13,723 nucleotides of DNA from Chloroflexota bacterium. Lineage in GTDB: Bacteria; Chloroflexota; Dormibacteria; CF-121. The position numbers and the translations under genes are program-made. This document shows, one piece after another, positions 1-8,978 of this stretch; position 1 is the stretch's first letter; every line of letters begins with the position of its first letter. Below the pieces are notes generated by a model. That model had not been told where the DNA came from. It saw only the letters and a program-made list of their open reading frames with translations, and ran no database searches. The stretch is from assembly GCA_005882525.1 (NCBI GenBank), contig VBGO01000247.1, forward strand, positions 1 to 13,723, read 5' to 3'.

Positions 1-2
1 TA

Positions 3-1301
3 TGGCTGGGCGCCGGCGTCAGCCGCCTGCGCTACATCGGAAGCCGGTTCGTCGGTTTCACGATGGCGGCGGTGATCGCGGTCACGCTCACCTCCGCCGC
101 GATCGACGCCGGCGCCGCCGGGGCGGGCTCGGCCCTGCCGGTGACTCCCTTACTCGAGGTCTCGCTTGCGCTCGTCGCGTTGACCCTCACCATCTACGCG
201 ATCACCCTGGCGGCCGCCCAACTGACCGTAAGCCGGGGCGCCGCGGCCGGGATTAGCGGGCTGGTCGTTGGCGTCACGTTCTTCGTCAACGGCATCAGCC
301 GGTCGGTCGACAGCCTCACGCCGGAGGCACGGGCGATCTCGCCGTTCTATTACTACGACCGCAGCCAGCCGCTCTCGTCCGGCGGGACGTTCGATGCCGC
401 CGCCACGCTCGCGCTCTTGGCGTCGGCGGGCGTCCTCGTCGGGCTGGCGGTGTGGTTCATGCGCCTGCGGGACATCGGGGCGCCGCTGATCGCCCTGCCA
501 TCTCGTGGGCGGCCGTATACCGACCGGCCCTCGCCCAACCCGCTGCTCCGCGTGCCGGTCCTGGCATCGGTCTACGAGCAACGGCTCGGCGTACTGGCCT
601 GGGGATTGAGCGCGGCCGTCTTCGCGTTCTACCTGGCCTCGGTCGGCCGGCAGACCGTCGACTTGATCCAGGGGTCACCCGGATTCCGGGCCTACCTCAC
701 CGCCGTCGGCCACGGGGATCCGTACGTGGCGCTGACGGGCTTCTTCTGGTTCGGCATCGCCCTCCTGCTCCTGGCTGTCTTTGCCATCACCCAGGTCGGC
801 CGCTGGTCAGCGGATGACAACGAGGGACGGCTGGAGATGATCCTGAGCGCGCCCGTGTCCCGGTCCCGGGTGGTGCTGGAGCGCGCCGTCGCGCTGGTCC
901 TCCGCCTGGCGATCGTTGTTGCCGTGAGCTCGGCGGCTCTCTATCTCGGCGGCGCCGCCGTCGGCATCCATTTCGATGCCGGGAGCCTGACGGTGGCATC
1001 GTTGGTCCTTATTCCGTTCGGGCTGAGCTTCGCCGCGATCGGCGCCGTCCTGGCCAGCCGCGCACCCCGCGCCACGGTGGCCGTCCTCACCACCTTCACG
1101 TTCCTCAGCTACCTGATCACCCAGCTTGGTCCTCTGCTGAAGTGGCCCGAGTGGGCGCTCAAACTCTCCGTCTTCAACCTGTACGGGACACCCCTGACCA
1201 GCGGGGTCGATTGGACCGGGCTGTGGATCATGACCGCCATTACGCTGGCCGGCTTTGGGACGGCGGCGCTCCTGATGCAACGCCGCGACGTCGGCCGATA
1301 A
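3..1301 (+). CDS. ABC-2 type exporter permease, 5' end outside the window
   Basis: This is a multi-spanning membrane protein of an ABC export system, probably one permease chain serving a separate ATPase encoded upstream. The reading frame is already open at the left edge, so the start codon lies before the window and the ATG at 63 is internal. The visible part looks like one and a half repeats of a duplicated permease. The first repeat ends with an ISPFYYYDRSQPLSSG stretch and a helix. A second repeat starts near VPVLASVYEQRLGVLAW and contains the cytoplasmic coupling segment EGRLEMILSAPVSRSR, typical of ABC-2 exporters of the antibiotic/polyketide efflux type (COG3559-like). Many hydrophobic helices follow up to a short RRDVGR tail. 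The substrate cannot be told from the sequence. The TAA stop lies 12 nt before the citrate synthase gene, although a functional link is unlikely. Confidence 0.85.
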   Translation, partial: WLGAGVSRLRYIGSRFVGFTMAAVIAVTLTSAAIDAGAAGAGSALPVTPLLEVSLALVALTLTIYAITLAAAQLTVSRGAAAGISGLVVGVTFFVNGISRSVDSLTPEARAISPFYYYDRSQPLSSGGTFDAAATLALLASAGVLVGLAVWFMRLRDIGAPLIALPSRGRPYTDRPSPNPLLRVPVLASVYEQRLGVLAWGLSAAVFAFYLASVGRQTVDLIQGSPGFRAYLTAVGHGDPYVALTGFFWFGIALLLLAVFAITQVGRWSADDNEGRLEMILSAPVSRSRVVLERAVALVLRLAIVVAVSSAALYLGGAAVGIHFDAGSLTVASLVLIPFGLSFAAIGAVLASRAPRATVAVLTTFTFLSYLITQLGPLLKWPEWALKLSVFNLYGTPLTSGVDWTGLWIMTAITLAGFGTAALLMQRRDVGR

Positions 1302-1313
1302 TGTCCATGAGCC

Positions 1314-2642
1314 ATGGCCGAAGAGACACTGACGATCACGGACAACCGTACGGGCCGGCGCTACGAGGTTCCGATCCGGGACGGGGCGATCGCCGCCACG
1401 GAGCTACAGAAGATCACCGCCGATGGACCCGGCTCGGGCCTGCTCAGCTACGATCCCGCCTTTCTGAACACGGCCAGCTGCCGCAGTGCGATCACCTTCA
1501 TCGACGGCGAGCGGAGCATCCTCCGCTACCGTGGCTATCCGGTTGAAGAACTCGCCGAACGCAGCACCTTTCTCGAAGTCGCCTATCTGCTGATCCACGG
1601 CGAGTTGCCGGATCGCGGCCAGCATCGGGACTGGGTCGACGCGATCACCCATCACACCCTGCTCCACGAGAACATCAAGAAGCTGATCGACGGCTTCCAT
1701 CACGATGCCCACCCGATGGGCATCCTGGTTGGCACCGTCGGGGCGCTCTCGACCTTCTACCCGGACGCCAAGGACATCTTCAATTCGGAGAGCCGGCGGC
1801 TCCAGATCCTCCGCCTGATCGCGAAGATGCCGACGCTGGCCGCGTTCGCGGCTCGACATGCCGTCGGGAAACCGTACGCCTACCCGGACAATGACCTCTC
1901 CTACGCCGGCAACTTCCTGAACATGATGTGGAAGGCGACCGAGCTCAAGTACGAGCCCCACCCGGTGCTGGAGCGGGCCCTCGACGTGTTGCTGATCCTC
2001 CACGCCGACCACGAGCAGAACTGTTCGACCAACGTGATGCGAGCCGTGGGCAGCTCGCACGCGGACCCTTTCTCTGCGACCGCCGCGGCGGCCGCCGCCC
2101 TCTACGGCCCGCTGCACGGCGGCGCCAACGAGCAGGTGCTCCGGATGCTCAAGGAGATCGGCTCGGTCAGTCGGGTGCCCGAGTACGTCCAGCGGGTTCG
2201 CTCCGGCCAGATCCGGCTGATGGGATTTGGTCACCGCGTCTACAAGAACTATGACCCCCGGGCACAGATCATCAAGAAGGTGGCCGACGATGTCCTGGCG
2301 GTCACCGGCCGAAGCCCGCTGCTGGACATCGCGCTGGAGTTGGAGCGGGTGGCGCTCGCGGATGACTACTTCGTCAAGCACCGGCTCTACCCCAATGTCG
2401 ATTTCTACTCCGGGATCATCTACGCCGCCATCGGGTTTCCCGTCGAGATGTTCCCGGTGCTCTTTGCGATCGGCCGGACGCCCGGCTGGCTGGCGCAGTG
2501 GCAGGAAGGGCTCCTCGATCCGGAACAGAAGATCGCCCGACCGCGGCAGGTCTACACCGGACCGGCCGAGCGGCACCTCCCCGGCGTTCGCGCCCCCACC
2601 CTGACCCTCCCCCAGAGGGGCAGGGAAAATTTACGGAAGTAA
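1314..2642 (+). CDS. gltA: citrate synthase (type II, hexameric-type)
   Basis: It condenses acetyl-CoA with oxaloacetate to citrate, the entry step of the TCA cycle, in the cytoplasm. All three catalytic residues of the GltA family are visible: His268 in LYGPLHGGANEQV, His307 in MGFGHRVYKNYDPRA and Asp363 in PNVDFYSG. The substrate-binding LILHADHEQNCST block is present. The N-terminal beta domain (TLTITDNRTGRRYEVP) marks the longer type II form. ATG 1314 is the only sensible start. There is no clear Shine-Dalgarno, but a TAATGT box at 1299-1304 overlaps the upstream stop codon and could be a -10 element for a very short leader. The protein should end soon after AERHLPGVR. Instead the last dozen or so codons run through a repeat-like hairpin, giving an unusual RAPTLTLPQRGRENLRK tail. 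The gene overlaps the convergent VWA gene tail to tail by 12 nt. Confidence 0.97.
   Translation: MAEETLTITDNRTGRRYEVPIRDGAIAATELQKITADGPGSGLLSYDPAFLNTASCRSAITFIDGERSILRYRGYPVEELAERSTFLEVAYLLIHGELPDRGQHRDWVDAITHHTLLHENIKKLIDGFHHDAHPMGILVGTVGALSTFYPDAKDIFNSESRRLQILRLIAKMPTLAAFAARHAVGKPYAYPDNDLSYAGNFLNMMWKATELKYEPHPVLERALDVLLILHADHEQNCSTNVMRAVGSSHADPFSATAAAAAALYGPLHGGANEQVLRMLKEIGSVSRVPEYVQRVRSGQIRLMGFGHRVYKNYDPRAQIIKKVADDVLAVTGRSPLLDIALELERVALADDYFVKHRLYPNVDFYSGIIYAAIGFPVEMFPVLFAIGRTPGWLAQWQEGLLDPEQKIARPRQVYTGPAERHLPGVRAPTLTLPQRGRENLRK
2592..2625. repeat. REP-like palindromic element, possible bidirectional terminator
   Basis: A C-rich segment leads into a near-perfect hairpin. CCCT (2605-2608), a C, and CCCC (2610-2613) pair with GGGG (2617-2620), a C, and AGGG (2622-2625), around an AGA loop with one C/C mismatch. 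The text CACCCTGACCCTCCCCCAGA resembles the short interspersed palindromes found many times in some bacterial genomes. It sits between two convergent genes and is followed by AAAATTT, so it may stop transcription from either side. It lies inside the last codons of citrate synthase. Copy number elsewhere in the genome is not visible from here. Confidence 0.5.
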
Positions 2643-3569
2643 GCGGAACCAGCGCAGGCTGAACAGTCCGCCGATCACCAGGATGATGGTGCCGAAGGCG
2701 AGGACGGGAACCGTGACGTCGAGCTTGCTCGTCACCCAGCCGATGCGGGAGCCGAGGTCACTGTAGATCTTGTTGAGCTGGCTCTCGTCGGCGGCGAAGA
2801 AGTAGCGGCCGCCGGTCGCGCTGGCGATCGCCTGGAGGGTCGATTCGTCGACGCCGTCCACGACCCGGCCGCCGACGATCGTGGTTTGGTTGCGCTGTCC
2901 GATGCCGACGGTCTCAACGGGGATCCCCGCCTGCTTCGCCTGGGTCGCCCCGTCCAGCGGCTGAAGCCCGGTGTTGGAGGTCCCGTCGGTGAGCAGGACC
3001 ACCATGACCGGCGGTCGCTTGGCCGTCTTGCTGGGATCGATGATGCTGGCGAGCTGGGCCACCGAAACCTGGATGGCGTCGCCGATCGCGGTCCCTCCGC
3101 CGGGCGCGAGCGAGCCGAGCGCCTCCTTGATCGAGCCATGGTCCTGCGTCAGGGGAGAGACGACCTGCGCCCGCGAGTTGAAGATGACCAGGCCGACCTG
3201 GGCGTTGCCCGGCAGTTTGTCGATCAGGGTGCGACCGGCCTGGATGGCGGCCTGCATCCGCGTCGGCTGGACATCGGTCGCCGCCATCGAGCCGGAGACG
3301 TCGACCGCCAGCACCACGTCGGTCTGGTCCTTCGGTGTCCGGATGGTCAGCTGCGGCCGCGCCATGGAAATCAGCAGGCCGGCCAGCCCGAGCATGAACA
3401 GGATGGCGGGAAGGTGGCGCCGGAAGCCTGGTCCCTTTCCCATAAGCAGGGCCAGGTTCGTGAACCGCACGGCGTAGGCGCGGCGGCGCTGCTGGCTCGA
3501 AAGGTAGAGGCCGGCCAGCAACGGAATCGCGAGCAGGCCGAGCAGGAGAATCGGTGCCTGGAAACTCAC
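2631..3569 (-). CDS. BatA-like VWA-domain membrane protein
   Basis: This 312-residue protein has the BatA/aerotolerance architecture. Two N-terminal membrane helices (about 5-24 and 53-71) flank a short basic loop, a von Willebrand factor A domain follows, and a C-terminal helix lies near 285-308. The metal-ion-dependent adhesion site is intact: DVSGS at 90-94, Thr160 in GGGTAIGD, and Asp195 in LLTDG. The VWA domain should therefore bind Mg2+ and a partner protein, probably outside the membrane. The start is GTG at 3569, overlapping the DUF58 stop as GTGA, so translation is coupled. It is the last gene of the moxR / DUF58 / VWA operon. Such modules are usually seen as chaperones that insert metals or assemble envelope or enzyme complexes. 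The client here is unknown. No BatB, BatC or TPR gene follows. Confidence 0.88.
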   Translation of the reverse strand: MSFQAPILLLGLLAIPLLAGLYLSSQQRRRAYAVRFTNLALLMGKGPGFRRHLPAILFMLGLAGLLISMARPQLTIRTPKDQTDVVLAVDVSGSMAATDVQPTRMQAAIQAGRTLIDKLPGNAQVGLVIFNSRAQVVSPLTQDHGSIKEALGSLAPGGGTAIGDAIQVSVAQLASIIDPSKTAKRPPVMVVLLTDGTSNTGLQPLDGATQAKQAGIPVETVGIGQRNQTTIVGGRVVDGVDESTLQAIASATGGRYFFAADESQLNKIYSDLGSRIGWVTSKLDVTVPVLAFGTIILVIGGLFSLRWFRLLP

Positions 3570-4484
3570 GCCACCACCGGGGCATGCGGTCGGCCGCGCT
3601 GGGCTTCGCGCTGTTTGATGAAGCGGATCAGTTGGGGTATGAGTTCTGCCGCGGTACTGACCTCCGCTACCGCCGCGCGGGCCCGCACCAGATCGTCGCG
3701 GATCGTCTCGCGTTGCCCATTCGCGGCATCCTGGAAACGCGTCCGGAGTCTTACGTCCCGGGTGTCCACGAGGATTTGCTGTCCGCTTTCCGGATCCTCG
3801 AACGTCACGACACCTACATCCGGGATCTCGCGCTCTCGAGGATCAGTGATCCAGACCGCGACGGCCTCATGACGGACGGCCAGCGAGCCCAGCGGTCGCT
3901 GCCAGCCGTCAGCGGCCATGAAGTCGCTCAGCACGATCAGCAGGCAGCGGCGGCGGATCAGCCGGCCGGCTTCGGTCAAGGCGCGAGCGAGGTCGGTCGT
4001 GCCCGCGGCGGGGCCCGACGACGCTCGTTCGACTCTCGCAATCATCTGCAGGAGGGCGGTGCGGCCGGACGACGGCGGCACGATGGCGCGGACCCGCTCG
4101 TCGAAGAGCAGCGCCCCGACCCGGTTCCCGCGTCCCACCAGCAGCCGGCCGACGGTCGCGGCGAACTCCACGGCCAGCTGGCGTTTGAGGCAGCGGGCCG
4201 TGCCCCAGTCGAGTGAGCGGCTGACGTCGATCAGCAGCCAGGCATCCAGCCCGCGGTCCGGTAGGGATTCGCGAACAAAGGGCCGGTCGGAGCGGGCGGT
4301 GACGTTCCATTCGATCGTGCGCGGGTCATCGCCGGCCTGGTACTCGCGTACGTCGCTGTACTCGATGCCGGCGCCGCGCAGGCTCGACCGTTCGTCGCCC
4401 CCCGGGTGGAACCCGAGGCGGCGGAGCACCGGCCAGCGCGACCGGCGCAAGAACTCGTCGACCCGAAGGCCGCCGGGGACGGTG

Positions 4485-5534
<1,050 letters not shown>

Positions 5535-5538
5535 GTGA

Positions 5539-5545
5539 CCCTCCT
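5539..5545 (-). promoter_or_regulatory. Shine-Dalgarno site of moxR
   Basis: AGGAGGG on the minus strand, 4 nt before ATG 5534. It fixes the moxR start, and it shows that this organism uses Shine-Dalgarno initiation alongside genes that look leaderless. Confidence 0.8.
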
Positions 5546-5634
5546 GTAAAAACGGTGCCCCTATTGAACCGGGCGCGAATGAAGCTTTGCTGTGGGTGGG
5601 ATAAGCGGAACCTAAGAGTCCCGCTGATTCGGAT

Positions 5635-5664
5635 GGTGACCGCCCGCCGGCTCTACGGTAGGGT
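5635..5664 (+). promoter_or_regulatory. putative promoter of the ABC exporter, leaderless type
   Basis: TAGGGT (5659-5664) ends 6 nt before the GTG start at 5671. This is the spacing expected if transcription begins at the start codon. A GGTGAC at 5635-5640 lies 18 nt upstream as a weak -35. The 136-nt region between moxR and the exporter must also hold the moxR promoter on the other strand, but I see no convincing box for it. Confidence 0.4.
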
Positions 5665-5670
5665 AGCGCG

Positions 5671-6942
5671 GTGGGAATGATGCCTCCCGGGCACGGCGGC
5701 CCATCAGGGTTCTGGATGTGGGGCCGCGGCCGTTCCCGCAATCCCGACACCGGTCCGGCGAACAGCGGCCTGACCGGCGATCCGGTGATCGAGGAACCGC
5801 AGCAGCCGCAGGGGCCGCGGGACCTGCGCAGCCGATGGCGCAACCTGAAGCAATCGGTGGCCGGCACCAGCGCGGCCCTGCCGCGGGTCATCCGTCTCGT
5901 CTGGGATGCGAGCCCGGCGGTAACCGGCGGCCTGTTCGCAGCCACCGTGGTTGCGGGCGTCATCCCCGCCGTGTCGGCCTACACCTCCAAGCTGCTCGTC
6001 AACGCGGTCGTGTCTGGCATCGTCGTGCGCAACACCCCGAACCCGCCGCCCGACATCGTGCGGCTCGACTTCGGCCTCTGGCATCCGGCGTTCTCGACCG
6101 TCAACGCCATCATCGTGCTGGCCGTCCTGCAGCTGCTGATCTTCGCCCTGATCGCCTTTCTCAGCACGATGCGCAACATCACCCAGCAGCTGTTACAGAA
6201 CGCCGTGTCGATGCGGATCCAGTTGATGGTGATGGAGAAAGCCGCCTCGCTAGACCTGGCCTTCTATGAGGATCCCGCCTCCTACGACCTCCTCCGCCGG
6301 GCGCAGACCGACTCGATCAACCGGCCGGTGCTCATGATCTCGACGGCGTTCGGGCTGGTCCAGACCGCCCTGACTTTCGTGACGATGATCGCCCTCCTGG
6401 TGGTGGTGAGCCCGCTGCTCGCGGTGCTGGCGCTCCTCTCCCCCGTCCCGGCCTTCATCGCCGACACGCGATATGGTTGGCGCGGCTACAACATCGCGCG
6501 CTGGGGTTCGCGCCTGCTCCGCCGTATGAACTACCTGGACCGACAGCTACGCCAAGGAGGTCAAGCTGTTCGGGTTGGGCCGCTATTTCATCGATCGCTA
6601 CCGGCTGATCGGCGAGCGCTATTACGGCAGTCAGCGCAGCCAGGTCGTGCGCCGTTACCTGACCGGGTTTTTGTGGGGCAACCTGAGCACGATCGCCACG
6701 TCGGTGACCTATCTCTACGTGGCGCTGCAGGCAATCGCCGGCAGGCTGACCCTTGGCGACCTGACGCTGTACACCACGGCGGCCCAATCGGTGCAGAACT
6801 CGATCCAGGGGATCCTCGGGGGGTTCTCCGGCATGTACGAGCACAACCTGTATCTCAGCAACCTGTTCGAGCTGATGGAGACCGAAAGTGTGCTCCCGAC
6901 GCGCGCCGACCCAGTCCCGGTGCCCACCCCCGTCCGGGGTGA
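5671..6942 (+). CDS. ABC exporter, N-terminal fragment (membrane domain, frameshifted)
   Basis: Codons 1-290 (to 6540) are a good type I ABC exporter membrane domain. A Gly/Pro-rich N-terminus is followed by helices around TGGLFAATVVAGVIPAVSAY, NAIIVLAVLQLLIFALIAFL and LTFVTMIALLVVVSPLLAVL, and by the conserved AFYEDPASYDLLRRAQ coupling-helix region. After NYLD the frame is lost. The remainder to 6942 is out of frame and should be ignored, while the true continuation is one frame over from 6542. Family members have several more residues between NYLD and DSYAKEVKLFGLG, so a deletion of about 14 nt, not a single-base slip, seems likely. The start could be GTG 5671, ATG 5677 or ATG 5680. The first is favoured by the TAGGGT box 6 nt upstream. 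Confidence 0.8.
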   Translation: MGMMPPGHGGPSGFWMWGRGRSRNPDTGPANSGLTGDPVIEEPQQPQGPRDLRSRWRNLKQSVAGTSAALPRVIRLVWDASPAVTGGLFAATVVAGVIPAVSAYTSKLLVNAVVSGIVVRNTPNPPPDIVRLDFGLWHPAFSTVNAIIVLAVLQLLIFALIAFLSTMRNITQQLLQNAVSMRIQLMVMEKAASLDLAFYEDPASYDLLRRAQTDSINRPVLMISTAFGLVQTALTFVTMIALLVVVSPLLAVLALLSPVPAFIADTRYGWRGYNIARWGSRLLRRMNYLDRQLRQGGQAVRVGPLFHRSLPADRRALLRQSAQPGRAPLPDRVFVGQPEHDRHVGDLSLRGAAGNRRQADPWRPDAVHHGGPIGAELDPGDPRGVLRHVRAQPVSQQPVRADGDRKCAPDARRPSPGAHPRPG

Positions 6943-7738
6943 AATCACGTTCGACCATGTGAGCTTCGCCTATCCAGGGGCGACCGACAACGCGTTGACC
7001 GACCTGAGCTTCACCGTGTCGGCGGGAGAGACCATTGCGATCGTCGGCCGCAACGGCGCCGGCAAAACCACCCTCTTCAAGCTGATTTGCCGCCTCTACG
7101 ATCCCGGCGAGGGCCGCATCCTCATCGACGGGGTCGACATCCGTGACTACGATCCGGCCCAGCTTCGCGCCCAGATCGGTGGCATGTTCCAGGACTACGT
7201 CACCTACCAGGCGACGGCCGCCGAGAACATCGGGCTGGGGAGTCTGGGGGCGATTGCTGATCGCGACGCCATCCTCAAAGCGAGCCGGCAAGCCGGCTCG
7301 GACGGGCTGATCGCGGGCCTCCCCCAGGGCTATGACACCGCACTCGGGAAGTGGTTCGATGCCGGCGTCAACCTGTCCGGCGGCGAATGGCAGAAGGTGG
7401 CGCTGGCCCGCGCCTTCATGCGCGACGCCCGCATCTTGCTGCTGGACGAGCCCACCTCCGCGCTCGACGCCCAAGCGGAGTACGAGCTGTTCGAACGAAT
7501 CCACTCGCTGACACGCGGCCGCACCGCGGTTTACATCTCGCATCGGTTCTCGACCGTTCGTCGCGCCGATCGGATCGTCTTTCTCGAGCATGGCCGCCTC
7601 GTCGAAGAGGGAACCCACGAGCAACTGATGCGACTCAATGGGCGCTATGCCCGATTGTTCCGGCTGCAGGCTTCCGCGTACACCGGCGAGGATGTCCTTC
7701 CCGAGGACGTCGACCTGGACATCGCGCCGACCGCGTGA
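6542..7738 (+). CDS. ABC exporter, C-terminal fragment (last helices and ATPase domain)
   Basis: This is the downstream half of the same half-transporter, in the +1 frame. It starts with DSYAKEVKLFGLG, contains the last membrane helices, and then a complete nucleotide-binding domain: Walker A GRNGAGKTT, Q-loop FQDYV, signature NLSGGEWQKVALARA, Walker B ILLLDEPTSALD and switch histidine ISHRFSTVRRAD. The substrate is unknown. Such exporters carry lipids, peptides or drugs and work as dimers. As it stands the two halves cannot form one chain. If translated alone, this piece might begin at TTG 6575; an AAGGAGGT at 6554-6561 lies 13 nt before it, but that stretch also encodes the conserved KEV, so it is probably coincidence. 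It ends TGA, overlapping the EamA gene start by 4 nt. Confidence 0.85.
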   Translation, partial: DSYAKEVKLFGLGRYFIDRYRLIGERYYGSQRSQVVRRYLTGFLWGNLSTIATSVTYLYVALQAIAGRLTLGDLTLYTTAAQSVQNSIQGILGGFSGMYEHNLYLSNLFELMETESVLPTRADPVPVPTPVRGEITFDHVSFAYPGATDNALTDLSFTVSAGETIAIVGRNGAGKTTLFKLICRLYDPGEGRILIDGVDIRDYDPAQLRAQIGGMFQDYVTYQATAAENIGLGSLGAIADRDAILKASRQAGSDGLIAGLPQGYDTALGKWFDAGVNLSGGEWQKVALARAFMRDARILLLDEPTSALDAQAEYELFERIHSLTRGRTAVYISHRFSTVRRADRIVFLEHGRLVEEGTHEQLMRLNGRYARLFRLQASAYTGEDVLPEDVDLDIAPTA

Positions 7739-8649
7739 CCCGACGCGGATGGGCGCTGTTCGTCGCCATGGCCATCATCTGGGGCATCCCCTATCTGCTG
7801 ATCAAGATCGCGGTCGGCGAGCTGACGCCGGCCAGCCTGGTCTTGCTCAGGACCGCGATCGGTGCCGCGCTCCTGCTCCCGGTGGCCGCCGCGCGGGGCT
7901 GGCTCAGGCCGCTCTTTCCCTACTGGCCGTGGGTCCTGCTCTCCGACGCCGAGCGGCGCTTGTCCAGCTCGCTCACCGGCCTGATCATCGCCGCGGTACC
8001 GCTGATCGGCGCGGTGCTGCAGCAGCTGACGCGGGGCGACGACGGCCTTGACCGCCGTCGAGTTGCCGGTTTGCTCGTCGGCCTCACCGGGGTTGCGGTC
8101 CTGCTCGGCCTCAACGTCTCCGTTCGGGACCTGGGGGCGGTTTTGGAGGTCGGCCTGGTCGCCCTCGGCTACGCGACGGGGCCGATCATCATCGCGAGGC
8201 GGCTCCCCAACCTTCCCGCGGTCGGCGTCGTGGCGGCGTCCCTGGCGCTGACGGCCGTCCTCTATGCCCCACTGGCGCTGCCGCAACTGCCCAGGGCGTT
8301 GCCCTCCGGCCAGGTGCTGCTGGCGCTCCTGATCCTGGGCGTGGTCTGCACCGCACTCGCCTTCCTGCTGTTCTTCGCCCTGATCGGCGAGGTCGGCCCG
8401 GTGCGGGCAACCGTGATCACCTACTTCAATCCGGCCGTGGCCCTGGTGTTGGGCGTGGCCCTGCTGCACGAGCCCTTCACCCTGGGGGCGGTCGTCGGCT
8501 TCTCGCTGATTCTGTTGGGGTCGGTGCTCGCGACCAGGCGGACTAGCGCGCTTGCTGGCGCCGCGGCTGTCCCATCATCGAGCCCTTGGGGAGCTGCAGC
8601 ACGCGATACACGCGAGCGGCGGCGCCGAGCCCGAGGATCAGGAAGATGA
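7735..8649 (+). CDS. EamA/DMT-family transporter with probable internal deletion
   Basis: This is an inner-membrane drug/metabolite transporter of the EamA family, normally ten helices in two repeats. It starts at GTG 7735, overlapping the exporter stop as GTGA, so the two are co-translated. The first helix WALFVAMAIIWGIPYLLIK is typical, as are SLVLLRTAIGAALLLPVA, SSSLTGLIIAAVPLIGAVLQ and the second repeat ending EVGPVRATVITYFNPAVALVLGV. Between FPYWPW and LLSDAERRLSSS the family normally has a whole helix (third of the first repeat). Here the two flanks are joined directly in frame, so about 13 residues seem lost. The C-terminal tail is Arg-rich and overlaps the convergent membrane gene by 107 nt. 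Specificity cannot be told, and transport function is doubtful. Confidence 0.82.
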   Translation: MTRRGWALFVAMAIIWGIPYLLIKIAVGELTPASLVLLRTAIGAALLLPVAAARGWLRPLFPYWPWVLLSDAERRLSSSLTGLIIAAVPLIGAVLQQLTRGDDGLDRRRVAGLLVGLTGVAVLLGLNVSVRDLGAVLEVGLVALGYATGPIIIARRLPNLPAVGVVAASLALTAVLYAPLALPQLPRALPSGQVLLALLILGVVCTALAFLLFFALIGEVGPVRATVITYFNPAVALVLGVALLHEPFTLGAVVGFSLILLGSVLATRRTSALAGAAAVPSSSPWGAAARDTRERRRRARGSGR

Positions 8650-8917
8650 CGGCCATCACGAAGAGCGCGATGAACGCAATCCGGTTCGCGGCGTAGACCG
8701 TCAGGTAGAGGACCGCCGCCACCGCCCAGAACGCGGCCACCGCGGCGGCGAGCCGAGCCCATACCGGGACCGAGGCCTGATAGCGCTGGTCGGTGCCGAG
8801 CTGCAGCGGCAGCCGCGCCGCCCATGACGGCTTCACGGCCCATGTCCAGGCGAGGAGCGCCCAGAAGACGACGTTGAAGATCGCAAAGACGCTCAAGGCA
8901 AGGCGTAGAAAGTCCAT
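8543..8917 (-). CDS. small three-helix membrane protein of unknown function
   Basis: This 124-residue protein has three predicted membrane helices. The first is LRLALSVFAIFNVVFWALLA (about 4-25), the second VWARLAAAVAAFWAVAAVLY (about 52-75) and the third FIALFVMAVIFLILGLGAAA (about 80-100). Between helices 1 and 2 lies a polar loop, and a basic tail ends the protein. I do not recognise the family. The start is ATG 8917. No Shine-Dalgarno is seen, but a TAACGT lies about 9 nt upstream, so a very short leader is possible. Its last 107 nt overlap the end of the convergent EamA gene. It is divergent from the DUF2461 gene with a 61-nt shared upstream region. Codon use fits a real gene. Confidence 0.7.
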   Translation of the reverse strand: MDFLRLALSVFAIFNVVFWALLAWTWAVKPSWAARLPLQLGTDQRYQASVPVWARLAAAVAAFWAVAAVLYLTVYAANRIAFIALFVMAVIFLILGLGAAARVYRVLQLPKGSMMGQPRRQQAR

Positions 8918-8966
8918 GCCATTGAAACGTTACGATGCACCTAAACCTGCGGCGTGATTTGGGGGC

Positions 8967-8973
8967 GAGGAGG
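8967..8973 (+). promoter_or_regulatory. Shine-Dalgarno site of the DUF2461 gene
   Basis: GAGGAGG lies 5 nt before ATG 8979 and supports that start. Confidence 0.75.
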
Positions 8974-8978
8974 AACCG

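Noticed and set aside
1404..2576. 390-residue open frame antisense to citrate synthase
   Set aside because: It is a shadow of a well-conserved gene in GC-rich DNA.
6554..6561. AAGGAGGT as a ribosome site for independent translation of the ATPase fragment
   Set aside because: It encodes the conserved KEV motif of the exporter, and the nearest start (TTG 6575) is 13 nt away, too far for a good site.
7351..7734. Upstream extension of the EamA frame
   Set aside because: It overlaps the ATPase domain of the exporter out of frame. The GTGA overlap at 7735 gives a normal EamA start.
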